Shown piece by piece: positions 26,214 through 37,667 of a DNA stretch of 64,000 nucleotides (its first letter is position 1; the number at the start of each line of letters is the position of its first letter). Source of the DNA: Turritopsis dohrnii (Eukaryota > Cnidaria > Hydrozoa > Anthoathecata > Oceaniidae); contig BQMF02000004.1 of assembly GCA_027922465.2 (NCBI GenBank), positions 1,116,001-1,180,000 on the forward strand, in the 5' to 3' direction. Position numbers and translations under genes: made by a program. The notes beneath the pieces are model-generated. The model saw nothing but the letters and a program-made list of their open reading frames with translations, did not search any database and had not been told where the DNA came from.

Positions 26214-28426
26214 GGGGTAGACAAGCAAATAACTTTATCATAACTAAGGTAAGGAAACACCCAATTTAGTGCCTGGGTGTATATACAAACTTCAGTTGAA
26301 TGGAAAGAGCAGATCTATGGAATGACATCTATTTTTCAGCAGTTAAAATATCAAAAAGAATACTAAACTATAACAAACAGATAATGTTGCTGGGTCTTAT
26401 CTTTGTTCATAGGAGGTCAATGTAATGCCAGCAACTGAGAATATGACTCTGGGTCTACTTCCCATAAACAAAAAGTGAAAATAACAATAAAAACTGTGAT
26501 ATCACCGCAGACATTGTTTCTCAAAGTAAAAGCAACAGTACGAAGCACGAAACCTGTCACAAGTGCAGATGCTGGTTGTAAGAATACTAATAAATGAGTC
26601 CTTTGATGTTCAATAACATCGATTTATTTCCTTTTTCATTTTCCAAACGTTTTGTAAAGAGTTAGGGTTCCTTTATATGCAAACCAAAGTGAAAGAACAA
26701 TTCTTTATGGATGAAACATTTCAAAAATTTTGCAGAATTTATTTTTTCGGATGACCAATAATTATTCATTTTTGCCGAATCTATTTTTGTGGATTTGGGC
26801 GAAATCCGCAAAATTAAATTTCGCAAAAAAAAGTTCCATAAAAATTTCTTCTGCAAACAATTTCTTTCCTTAAGGTATCAGAATAAACACCATGCAACGT
26901 TTCATCTATTAAATCATTTTAAAAGTTTGCAGAAAAAAGCAAAGTCTTCCAAAGCCCATCAGCACTGACAGGAAAAATAATGGCGTACTACTTCACGGTA
27001 CACTAGCCTCTATTCTTATATACTATTGGTAGGAGAAAATTCAATACTGAACCACGACTATAAACGTGAACGGAGAAGAAGAAGGAGAAGGAAAATTCCG
27101 GTTTTAACATATATTTCGCCATATGGGGGAATATATAAAAACTCTGAGATAAAAACATATAATTACAGTTCACGCATTGTGGATATTTCTTTTGTTTGTA
27201 ATAGATAGTTTTCTGGTGTTTAAGTTAAGCCCTATTTACACTTTTTTTAAATGGAAATTGCTATAAATTTAAGCCTATTTAAGGCCGACAAAGGTTCATG
27301 CGGGTTTTAGACGAATTAATATAGAACCTATTTCGTTTTGAATCTTGCGAGTTGAAATGCTGCTACCGTTTTGTGCCATACGGCTGTTGTTAAAAAGGTC
27401 ATATTTTTAGAAAGAACAACAAATTCGTTCTTTTGGTATAAAAGCTGGAAAAAAACAGGCATAAAAAACTTAAGATATTGAAAGCTTCTTGAAAGTTAGG
27501 TACCCTCTTTTTTCTTGTAATGTAAAAACGAAATATGTTACAAAGAAACCACCGTGCAATTTTCGAATTAAAATACAGTGTGTTTCATAGTGTTGGAAAC
27601 GGAAATTTTAAAGCTGTTTTTTTAAATGAATTATACCGAATTTCAAAATAATTTTTACATCGATAGAAAGCCATTTTCAAGTTCTTTCGGCTAGTATATT
27701 TTTGTGAAAAATGAAAAAATAATTTTTGAAAAATTAAGGAAAATGTCTTGGAAAAATGTAATTAAATTTGTGTGAACCCCCCGTGATGAAAATTTTAATT
27801 CCGGATTTGGAAACGGAAAGTGTATCCAAGTAGTAGAGCTCCAAAAACTGATAAAAAATTGTATCGGAACGTTTTGCTACGATCAACCGTTAGAGAGTTA
27901 CCGCCGATCAAATATTTTGATACGTCATAGCCACACCTTCCAAACATATCCCTAAACTTTCGTCACCCTATTGTCTGTATCGCCGACCCCAAAAACGTCA
28001 GTTATCCCTATTGGTTACCGAGATATTTCCCCCGTTATCATAAAAAAACTGACGTCACTCCACGTGCCTTTATACTAATCGTGAAAAAATGTTTCTCTTC
28101 TTTACATGGTTTTACGTGGATATAAGAAGAATTTGACCGCAAAATTTAATTACATACATCGCTCTGCAAAATAAAAGTGGTATGCACAATGACGACTATG
28201 TATATAGCTAAGATATATGTTTTGAAGATATATTTTTGAATAATAATGAACTCATGAATACATCGACGCCATAGAATAGTACGTGGAACTAAATTAGATG
28301 AACATTTTCGTTGTTTGTCAATTATTTTACTTGGAAGTAATTACACCAAACATTTGCTTTGTCTAATTCAAATTAAGAAACCTGCACATATGAAAGCCTT
28401 TATACTGATGAGAAAAAGTATTCTAA
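26214..28426. other. Intergenic, no feature recognised
   Basis: A/T-rich DNA. The short frames at 26662-26856 and 27026-27208 look random. A run of GAGAAGAAGAAGGAG lies near 27075. I see no gene, TIR element or clear repeat here. Confidence 0.5.
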
Positions 28427-29990
28427 GGGGCTGATTATATGAGGCGGGCCAGCCCGGCAAGCGGGCTAGCTCGGTTAACGGGCCAGCCCACCTTCCTTCA
28501 TAAAATCAATTAATTTTATTTTAGTGATTATATGGAAACGAGCCAGCCCGCTTGCCGAGCTGGCCCGTTTGAAGCTAGACGGGCTGGCTCGCTTACTGTT
28601 TTTGCCATGTAATCGCTTTTTACCGGGCCAGCCCGGTTCAGCGGGGTAGAAATAAAGGTTAAGGATAGTCCATACCCTCCTAAGCATGATTTCAGTTTTC
28701 CCCTGATAATTTGAAATGTGTTGATTTTTTCTTATCAAAAGTATATATTTTCTGAATCCTTATTTAATTATCTGTCTAATGATCCATATTTTGTTTATTA
28801 AAAATGAAAAGGACAGGAATTAGAAGAAAAAAAGTAAAATTTAGAACGCATTGAATTAAAAAGTTCCAACTCCCCTCCATTACACTTTTTTTTCAAATAA
28901 ATTGCACTTTTGAAATCCATGATCATTTGTCGAAAAAAGTTTGCCACAGTTTTTTTTAAAACTCATTACTTCCAAAAATATAAAGCTTTTTGTTCATAAC
29001 CCTATAAAAACGTTGATTCTTTAACTTCAACTCTCCCTCACGGGGCGAAACTTGATTCTTTTCAAAATATGTGGCAAACTTTTTTGCGCAAAGGCCAACT
29101 GAACAAAATGAAAAAACCCGCATGGTTATATCTCGTTCACAAGGGGAGTTGGAACTCTTTAAATGTTGGTCATCAAGCTAAAATAACTTTCAGAGAAAAT
29201 CACATTTAAAGATTTTTTCTTCTTCCATTGCTTGTGTAAACAAAATTGAATAGCGATCAAATTCTATTGTGAATGTGAGATGTTGGAATGTATGAAAAGT
29301 TAAAAAGGTAGAAAACTATCTCATTGAATAATGATAGTGTGTATAATTATAAAGAAAACCACCTGGTTTTATTTTTAACGATAATAAAGCAAAATATTGA
29401 ATACGAAAAGTAAACAAAGCCGAAAAAGTATGTATGGCGTCATGCATGTGCGTATATTCTCTTTGATAGAAAAATCAAAGTTAATTACTTGTGTAAACAA
29501 AGATTTTTTTTGCCTTTTGGTTTTTGCTTATAACTCCATAATTATTTGGAATTTTAAAATTCTGATTGCAGAATCTGTTTTTAAATAAAAAATTGAAAGG
29601 AAATATTGAAAAAAATTTTTTTCAAAAAAATTCACCTCGGAGGGTATGGACTATCCTTAAAATAAACTGTTTCAGACACAGGGAACGTTTATTTCCATAA
29701 TATAGTAACATTTTCTCGTTTAAGTGTTTTTGGTATAACGTATAACAAAATAACAGTCCATTTAGCTGTAAAGTGAGCATAGTAAACAACGAAAATAAGC
29801 GAATAATTTTTGTAGCACTTTCTTTTTGGATAAACAATCAGCCATCTTGAAATTTCAATAACTTTAAGAATTTCCCGCGCGATATATACTGAGTTGGCCC
29901 GCTTCCAGAAAAAATTGAAATTTTCCATATAATCGCACAAATTAAGCCAGCCCGCTTGCCGAGCTGGCTCGTTTCCATATAATCAGCCCC
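28427..29990. mobile_element. Harbinger-like non-autonomous element (host of a nested TTAA element)
   Basis: Ends GGGGCTGATTATATG and CATATAATCAGCCCC lie between TAA copies (28424-28426 and 29991-29993). A 3-bp TWA duplication and a GG-start are Harbinger hallmarks. Inside the ends are imperfect palindromes of GCCAGCCCG and CGGGCTGGC type. A second element (28663-29656) sits inside it. No transposase. Confidence 0.75.
28663..29656 (+). mobile_element. TTAA-target element, copy A
   Basis: GGATAGTCCATACCCTCC and its complement bound 994 bp flanked by TTAA on both sides (28659-28662, 29657-29660). It is nearly identical to the inverse of 30491-31494. No transposase is encoded. TTAA targets suit piggyBac or Kolobok families. 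Confidence 0.85.
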
Positions 29991-30490
29991 TAAATGAATA
30001 ATGACAGGTGTGTTGATTTAAATTTATTAAAACAAAAGTCTGTATGAGCGATTTCTTAAAGGAACTTTCTTTTGCTTCGTTACCATGTGATACTAATAAA
30101 TTTCATTGAAGAAGCACAAAATTCTGGCGCGTTGAAACTTAAAACTTAAAACCAATTCATAATTCTTGCAAATTCTCAATCTCGGTTCGAATTATTGGGA
30201 TTATGTCTTATGTCTTATATGATGTCTTAAGCCAATGATACACGAGTCGATTAGTTGCTTTCGATTTGTAGAATACTACAAATCGCTGCGAGTATCATGA
30301 ACAAATCGTATGTTGTGAGCATTATTCTACAAGTTGCTTTCGACTAAAAAAAATCGAACCTGTTGGAATTCTGCGATTAATCGCAGCTTTTTAAACCAAT
30401 CAAAAAGCTTCTCTTTTTTTTTACAGAAAATGCGCACATGAAAACTTCTAGATTAAAATGATATTTTATAAAAATCTTAACAAACATTAA

Positions 30491-31494
30491 GGATAGTCCA
30501 TACCCTCCGAGGTGAATTTTTTTGAAAAAAATTTTTTTTCAATATTTCCTTTCAATTTTTTATTTAAAAACAGATTCTGCAATCAGAATTTTAAAATTCC
30601 AAATAATTATGGAGTTATAAGCAAAAACCAAAAGGCAAAAAAATCTTTGTTTACACAAGTAATTAACTTTGATTTTTCTATCAAAGAGAATATACGCACA
30701 TGCATGACGCCATACATACTTTTTCGGCTTTGTTTACTTTTCGTATTCAATATTTTGCTTTATTATCGTTAAAAATAAAACCAGGTGGTTTTCTTTATAA
30801 TTATACACACTATCATTATTCAATGAGATAGTTTTCTACCTTTTTAACTTTTCATACATTCCAACATCTCACATTCACAATGGAATTTGATCGCTATTCA
30901 ATTTTGTTTACACAAGCGATGGAAGAAGAAAAAATCTTTAAATGTGATTTTCTCTGAAAGTAATTTTAGCTTGATGACCAACATTTAAAGAGTTCCAACT
31001 CCCCTTGTGAACGAGATATAACCATGCGGGTTTTTTCATTTTGTTCAGTTGGCCTTTGCGCAAAAAAGTTTGCCACATATTTTGAAAAGAATCAAAATTC
31101 GCCCCGTGAGGGAGAGTTGAAGTTAAAGAATCAACGTTTTTATAGGGTCATGAACAAAAAGCTTTATATTTTTGGAAGTAATGAGTTTTAAAAAAAACTG
31201 TGGCAAACTTTTTTCGACAAATGATCATGGATTTCAAAAGTGCAATTTATTTGAAAAAAAAGTGTAATGGAGGGGAGTTGGAACTTTTTAATTCAATGCG
31301 TTCTAAATTTTACTTTTTTTCTTCTAATTCCTGTCCTTTTCATTTTTAATAAACAAAATGTGGCTCATTAGACAGATAATTAAAAAAGGATTCAGAAAAT
31401 ATATACTTTTGATAAGAAGAAATCAACACATTTCAAATTATTAGGGAAAAACTGAAATCATGCTTAGGAGGGTATTGGCTATCCTTAAGGAAGG
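30491..31494 (-). mobile_element. TTAA-target element, copy B (inverted to copy A)
   Basis: Same element as 28663-29656 in opposite orientation, 1,004 bp, flanked by TTAA (30487-30490 and 31495-31498). One end has two changes in the terminal repeat. It cuts the Harbinger transposase frame. Confidence 0.85.
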
Positions 31495-31498
31495 ATGG

Positions 31499-31771
31499 GA
31501 TGGAATCTCGCATGACCGTATTTTGCTTTGCGAGAGCCACTTCAACGAGACGCAACAAAGCATCGAAATCACAAGGGATCATCCTCAAAAAGTTAAAATA
31601 GTCAGCTTCCTCTTCCAGTCGAAATTCACGCAGAAGTGTGTAAACCCCAAAGAGCTTTCTTTTCTTCAGCCAAGATTTTGTCCATACTCTTTTTTTACGT
31701 TTCTTTTTTTCTTGGCAAGCCACGATGATAATAGCGGCAGCTGAAACCTCTTCTTCACTGTCTGAATACAT
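31499..31771 (-). pseudogene. PIF/Harbinger transposase N-terminal fragment
   Basis: The start MYSDSEEEVSAAAIIIVACQ is followed by a basic stretch and the block YFNFLRMIPCDFDALLRLVE, which matches the N-terminal region of HARBI1/ALP1-type transposases as I recall them. The frame then runs into TTAA element copy B just after RDSIP, and no DDE core remains. Acid-rich N-termini of this kind are usual in animal Harbinger proteins. Confidence 0.65.
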
Positions 31772-31880
31772 GATGTAGAAAGAAAAAATCGCTTGCGTGT
31801 ATCACCTTTGTATCGGTAACTTTTTAATATGCGCAACATAAGTACGACTCAGTCGAAAGCAACTAATCAACGTCAGCAAT

Positions 31881-33390
31881 ACTGATCAGCACAGGAAATT
31901 AAACTATCGTTATCTACATCTATGATATGAGCGACATCAGTAGAAAAATGTATAAACTGCAAAAACAAAAATCATTGAATGTCGACAACAACCATTGAAC
32001 GTGAATAAGAGGAGTCAAATGACTCCTTTTAAACTCACATGATTCCCTTTTCAGTACTCAATGATTACATGATTCCTTAAAGTAGTCAAAACTCAAAAAT
32101 GTGGGTATCATCAATTTATAATGAAACCTTTTATGGAGTTATTCTGAATCAGACTTCGTAAAGGAGTCTTTCACAAAAAGTATGTTTTAGGAGTCAATTG
32201 ACTCCTTGAAATTTATCAGTGAAGTTATTTGGGATTAGGGTACAAAGCTCTGCATGTGCTAAGAATCAATATTTGAAAGTACGGTTGCGTTTACAAAGGT
32301 ACTGTGACGTAAGAAAAACAAAATATTCATAGGTTAAATTTTTAAAGGAAATCTATTTCACGCAATACCAATTTGGAAAAATGTTTCAGTTTTCCAGCTA
32401 TCAGATTTGAACATTTGAACACACAACGTGGAAAGTAGTGTTTTGATGTCGTATACTGGAAAAGAAAGTGTGAGGAAAGTAGTATTGGTTTCCATTCTTT
32501 CCTTTTACTTTCTTATCCAAGCTCATTAAGTAAACTTATTGTAAACTTGTTGCTGTTGCCTTCCTGTCCTCCATTAAGAGAGTCAAAATATGATGAATTC
32601 CTTTGGTATCTAAAGTAACTCCCCTAAAAATGTCATTATCTTATGACTCCTTTAAAGGTGTCGCTTAAGGCACCGAAGGGGGTCATTAAATCATCTCAAG
32701 GAAGGAGTCTCTTCTCAACTTGTCAGTGTTGTTAACATATAGGCTTAGAACTAATAGAAAACTAAACAGCTGATATTTCTAGTGGTATTTACGATGTTAT
32801 AGAAATAATATTACTTATTGCGTTCATAGTTTTTAAACACCACATAAGTTTTTGTTGTCAGTAAAGAAATTTCAAAATTGGAGCACGTAAAAAGTTAATG
32901 GATGCAAAGAAACTGAAAAGGTCACCCATTTTGATGTTATATGGTTATCGAAAAAGGAAATTTCAGAGTTTACTTACCGCTGATCCATGATAAGAGAATC
33001 CACAAAACCAATGGATGAAGCAAACAAGATTTAACCATGTTTATCGCCATTTTACAAACTTTCCGTCATCAAAAACGCCATTGAGATTGGTGTCTTTCGA
33101 AACTTTTTAATGCTTTTAAATTACTAGCAACTTTCTTAATTGAATAACGCAATTACGAATTACGGCAAATTTAACATCTAATTTGCCAGATTGAATGATC
33201 TACGTTTCAGCACGATACGTGAGAAGTTAAAATGAATTCAACTTTTCCAATGAAATACGCGTATTGAAACCAACAAAGAAATAATTGCAAATAATTATTT
33301 CGAGAACCAATCAATATACCGAAAGTGACACATGCTGATACGCGTATCAAAATACGAAAGTGGGAATCCTGATGTAATTTCGTTTTCAAC
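31881..33390. other. Intergenic, with repeated GGAGTCA/TGACTCC palindromes
   Basis: GGAGTCAAATGACTCC (about 32014), GGAGTCAATTGACTCC (about 32190) and further single TGACTCC or GGAGTC copies lie between 32010 and 32715. No coding frame is supported. Confidence 0.5.
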
Positions 33391-33524
33391 ATTCTATTTT
33401 ATTTGCTTATAAGTTTTATAAAAAATACATTCATATCAAAATATTTTCTCTTCGCTGAAGAGGTCGAGGAAAATATTTTGATATAAATGCATTTTTATGT
33501 ACTTATAAGCAAATGAAATGGAAT
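33391..33524. repeat. Hairpin MITE
   Basis: ATTCTATTTTATTTGCTTAT at the left pairs with the complement at 33502-33524, with two mismatches in 23. An inner pair CATATCAAAATATTTTC and GAAAATATTTTGATAT extends the stem. 134 bp in all. Confidence 0.75.
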
Positions 33525-34076
33525 GACAAAAACAAAACTAAGAAGAATTGAAATGAGTTGTTTTGCTTGGAATGAAATTAACCAAATAATTGATAAAAAA
33601 AGTTGCGGTACATAATGTTTGAAAGAAGTAGCAAACAACTTTTGTTTCTTACAACTTGTTATTATAGCTGCATCTCTCTCTGGGAACGTATTACGATTCA
33701 CTATAAGTTTAGAGAAAACATTTTTGAGGAAGACAGCGAAGTAGATGATAATGAGATTGAAATCCGTTTCCTTTTTGAATAAACACAGGAAGGTTTGTTA
33801 TTCAAGAAAATACGTAATTGGGATATTTCCTATCATCGTTTAAAAAAAATAAGTAATAGCTATGAAAATCTAATGAAAAATTGATTTGATTTTACTGCAT
33901 TTATGAAATGATTCCATAAGGTTTTTAAACGAACGTGAAAACTTCTATCTTTGGCAGCCATGATAGTTTATAATTTTCCGATTAAGCAAAGTGGACTTAG
34001 CAAGATCGACATGACGAGACGTCAAAAAACTGGCTAGAAAAACAGCCCGTTCTCTGTTTTTAAGAACTTTCTTTTT

Positions 34077-34915
34077 AAAGAAGCATTGTACAACTAAAAT
34101 TGTAATCATCTTGATCACGTGATAAAAACGTAAAAGTCGAAACCAATATGGCAGAAATATTCCATCCAGAACCGTATTATTTTTGAAGACTCAAATAATA
34201 TTTCCTTGCAAAATATCATTGTATTGGTACATGCTTTTACAAGGTGTATGAAGAACTAATGTGATATATCCAAGGAAGTGAAAGAGAATTGATCATCTTT
34301 TCATGTCTCTGTTAGGAATTTTCTCATTATTGTCAATCTTCTTCCTTAACCACAAGTTACTTTCTTTCTACAACTTAAATACTTACACTTGCATTTTAAA
34401 GCCACATTATAGGTTTTACTTACTGATGTTTCTCTTATGTGATAATATAAAAAAGAAAGTATTTTAATACTGGTTAACGTGATCTTTCATTGAATATTTC
34501 ATAAAGGTATCATCAGCAGAACATATCCGTATTTAAGTTTAATAACTGATATCTTTTGAGAAGCATGATACAGTCAAGTTAAGTGCGAAAAAAAGTACGA
34601 AAATATTATCCACTTATATCTTCAAAATGACAATGGTTATCACATAAAAACTGTGCAGGTTATTCTTATATAAATTCATAGACTTTTGGTGCTTTCATTT
34701 TCTTTGTATCTTGGTAATGTAAGCGAAACATTTCATTACAAAAACAGAAATTTTAATATTGAAACATATCTGTGATTGAAATTAGGTTATCTTCTCCAGC
34801 AAACGTTTTGTTTTGGTTTCCACAATAACCCAAACGCAGATGCGATAATTTCGTAAGGGAAAGCTGGGACATCAAGATTACGACAACCGTTTGCTTTGAT
34901 GGCCCTATTTTTTTG
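34077..34915 (+). mobile_element. Truncated relative of the TTAA element at 37668
   Basis: It starts GAAGCATTGTACAACTAAAATTG and shares blocks in order with 37668-38787, for example CTTATATAAATTCATAG and GACATCAAGATTAC. The right terminus is missing. It lacks the Cys-rich exon seen in the longer copy. Confidence 0.65.
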
Positions 34916-34919
34916 AAAT

Positions 34920-35335
34920 CATTTATGTTATTGTTTATATAAAAAATTTTATCAATGTGCACGCGTGGAATATTATCTCGTCCCGGCTAGACGAGATAAT
35001 TGTGATCATATGGTGAAAATCACCCCGGGATAGTTTTTATGTTATTGTTTATGTAAAAATTGTAATTACTGCGCACGCGTGAAATATTATCTCGTCCCGG
35101 CAAGACGGGATAACTGTGATCATATTGAAAAAAAAAAACACCTCGATTAAGGTGGATCCCGGCAGAAATAAACGAGATCCCACCTAACCGGGACAGGGTG
35201 ATTTTTTTCGTTTTCCATATGATCAGAAAAAATTTTTTAGCGAGAATTACCATAAAAGCTAGGATCTCGTCAAAACGTCTCGTCTCGCCCTGCCGGGATG
35301 AAAAGCTCCATATGATCAGCCTCTAAAACTTGATT
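34920..35335. repeat. Tandem-duplicated palindromic repeat
   Basis: 34921-35016 and 35034-35126 are diverged direct copies (CACGCGTG.AATATTATCTCGTC blocks about 115 bp apart). They are followed by more CGAGATCC/CCCGGGA-type palindromes, ending at CATATGATCAGCCTCT. Probably a decayed MITE; ends not defined. Confidence 0.5.
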
Positions 35336-35665
35336 TTTACATAACATTGAGATTTCGAAATAAAATTTAGCTTTTTAAATATTGTGATACAACCTTCGGC
35401 GCATATTTAATAGAGACACGTGTTAAAATCTGAACATTTTCAATGAAGAACATACTCGTCGTTGGAAAAAATATAAACAAAGTGTGAGAGGTTAAACTGA
35501 CTTGAAACGGTACAAAAATGTTGTTTTATAGAGCGCCAAAACAGAAAACTTAAAATAATATGTTTTGGAGAGTGTTAGTAAATTTTGGAAACTCAAAATT
35601 TCAGAACGGCATCTGGAGCCATTAAAATTAATTAACGTAATTGTTTCAGAAACAATATCGAAAGC

Positions 35666-36526
35666 ATGCAAGATGAAATGAAGTGTGCGAGTGTGCGACA
35701 ACAGGAAGTAAATGAATCTAAAGCTAGAGAACGTGAGATAGTCGACAATAATCTATCGGCAGACAAAAAACGGGCATTAGATCAAACCCGTGAAAAAGGT
35801 GCTTCTAGTTGGTTAACCGTGCTTCCCTTAAAAGATCAGGGATTTAATCTTAACAAGGACGAATTTCGAGATGCAGTTGCACTCCGCTACCACGACAAAA
35901 TCACGAATTTGCCTTCTAAATGTGCTTGTGGCAAAGTCTTTGACACCAACCACGCCATGAATTGTAAAAAAGGTGGTTTTGTTACCATCAGACACAAGAA
36001 CGTGGGCGACTTCGAAGCCAACTTACTAAAACTTGTTTGCAACGATGTTGAGATAGAACCAAAACTCCAACCGGTAGATGGCGATGAAGCCCGACTTGAT
36101 ATTAGAGCACGGGAGTTTTGGCGTCCTGGTCAGTCAGCTTTTTTCGATGTTCGCCTGACAAATACGAACGCTGCTTCTCAAGTGACAACTCCCGTTGAAA
36201 CGATCTACAAGAAACACGAGAATGAGAAAAAGCGAAAATACAATGACAGGGTGATCAACAACGAACGCGGGACTCTCACCCCACTTATCTACACAATTAA
36301 TGGAGGAATGAGTCCAGAAACAACCGTATTCCATAAACACCTTGCTCATATGATTGCTGCTAGGACAGGTCAAAGTTATGATCGTATAATGACATGGATC
36401 AGGTGTAAACTGTCCTTCGTCATTATGCGATCTGCTTTGCTCTGCCTTAGGGGCAGTCGTACAGTGCAGGTTAATGTGGACACTGCAGAGGACTTTTCTC
36501 TTGGCTGTGATGAGGCTAAGCTGTGA
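35666..36526 (+). CDS. Retroelement-derived protein with PD-(D/E)XK-like domain
   Basis: 286 residues. There is a SSWLTVLPLKDQGFNLNKDE block, then a Cys/His cluster (CACGKVFDTNHAMNCKKGG, about residues 91-109), then EARLDIRAREF (about 145) and SAFFDVRLTN (about 162). That pattern suggests a restriction-like nuclease fold. The C-terminal part contains TPLIYTINGGMSPETTVF and a helical end. Such domains are the C-termini of some LINE polyproteins in cnidarians and other animals, as I recall. No reverse transcriptase lies upstream here, so it is a fragment or a domesticated domain. The frame is clean over 860 bp, which is notable in this decayed region. Confidence 0.55.
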   Translation: MQDEMKCASVRQQEVNESKAREREIVDNNLSADKKRALDQTREKGASSWLTVLPLKDQGFNLNKDEFRDAVALRYHDKITNLPSKCACGKVFDTNHAMNCKKGGFVTIRHKNVGDFEANLLKLVCNDVEIEPKLQPVDGDEARLDIRAREFWRPGQSAFFDVRLTNTNAASQVTTPVETIYKKHENEKKRKYNDRVINNERGTLTPLIYTINGGMSPETTVFHKHLAHMIAARTGQSYDRIMTWIRCKLSFVIMRSALLCLRGSRTVQVNVDTAEDFSLGCDEAKL

Positions 36527-37667
36527 GAATGTTAGATTTTGAAATAAATTTTAAATTTTTGCCCCCGCAGCGAGCGTAAGCGAGCGAGGAGGCATAGTAG
36601 TTTCACGAGATAGGCGAATGTCAGTTTCCGATTTTGTTCTTCATCATCATCATCTTCCAACTTTCGTGTTGACGTTACACGGTGGTACAATTATTAGCTG
36701 ACTTTGCTTTTTTCCCGTTTCAAAGCATGGTACTGTAAGTGGGAGACAGAATGTTTTTTCGTATCTCTTTCCTAATTTATTATTATATTATATTATGTTA
36801 TTCAAAAAGTTCGTATGCTAAAATTAATTAAACATTTTTCATATTACTTTTGCGTTGTTTTACTGAAGTGAACAACAAGGATTTTGAAGCACAGCTTGAA
36901 ATCTGAAATTTTGCCAACCATACATTTTATGTTTGTATATGTTTTAGCTCTAAATCTTTCATTCAATAAATTTTATTCAATGCACTGATTTTTGGTGGAT
37001 CTTTTTATTGAATTTCTGTGTATGCAAGAAAGCCATATTACAAATTCTTGTTTTTCTTCTTTAACTGTCCTCCACTAGTGATCATGATCAATAAAACCTT
37101 TTAATATTTTTTTTCTTGCTATTTTATGTAAATTTTTTGTTTTGAATTAAAATTTGAAACGCAAATTTCTAATGGATTTTTCGCTTTAAATTTTTTTTTT
37201 TTTGAAAAAGTTTTTTTTTTCTTTTGGCTCTTACATGATTTCTTTAACAAATCTTACTTTGATTATAAAATACATATCCATGTTTCAGTTCACACATTTC
37301 TTTTGTTTGTAGCAAATACTTTCTGACATTACTTGTTAAGCCTTTATTACACTTTTTGAAAGGTATATTAGCATCAGTGTGGCATAGGCCTAAGAGATAA
37401 CAAAAAGTAACAAAGTTTTGTTTGTTTTTGTTTCCGTTGTATAGGCTTGCAATGTATAGCTTGCTGTGTGTACAATTTGGAATGCTTGAGCGCGGGGGCA
37501 TTTTTAGCTAAAGCTACATGCTAGTATAATTTATAACCTTAATATACATATTTATATATAATTTAATTCTTTTAGGTTTTTTTTTTAATAATTTTGTAAT
37601 ATAATGGAATTTTTAACGATTATTTTGTTTTTTTGATTGTATACATAGTTATGCAGAATATATTTAA
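36527..37667. other. Non-coding, with a weak inverted pair
   Basis: TTTTTGCCCCCGC near 36557 and GCGGGGGCATTTTT near 37492 are inverted, with A/T-rich DNA between. Possibly the trailer of the element that carries the gene at 35666. No gene supported. Confidence 0.35.

Larger units (their letters stand above)
30230..31880 (-). mobile_element. PIF/Harbinger element remnant with nested TTAA copy B
   Basis: The inverted motif GATTAGTTGCTTTCGA lies at 30250-30265 and, as its complement, at 31857-31872. Between them are a Harbinger transposase fragment and the TTAA element at 30491-31494. The outer borders are uncertain by some tens of bases. Confidence 0.55.

Noticed and set aside
30512..30772. 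86-codon frame, and the related frame at 29397-29588
   Set aside because: They are sequence shared by the two inverted TTAA elements, lysine/phenylalanine-rich with no domain; they arise from A/T-rich DNA.
34077..34915. Independent transposon family
   Set aside because: Blocks match 37668-38787 in order, so it is a truncated relative rather than a new family.
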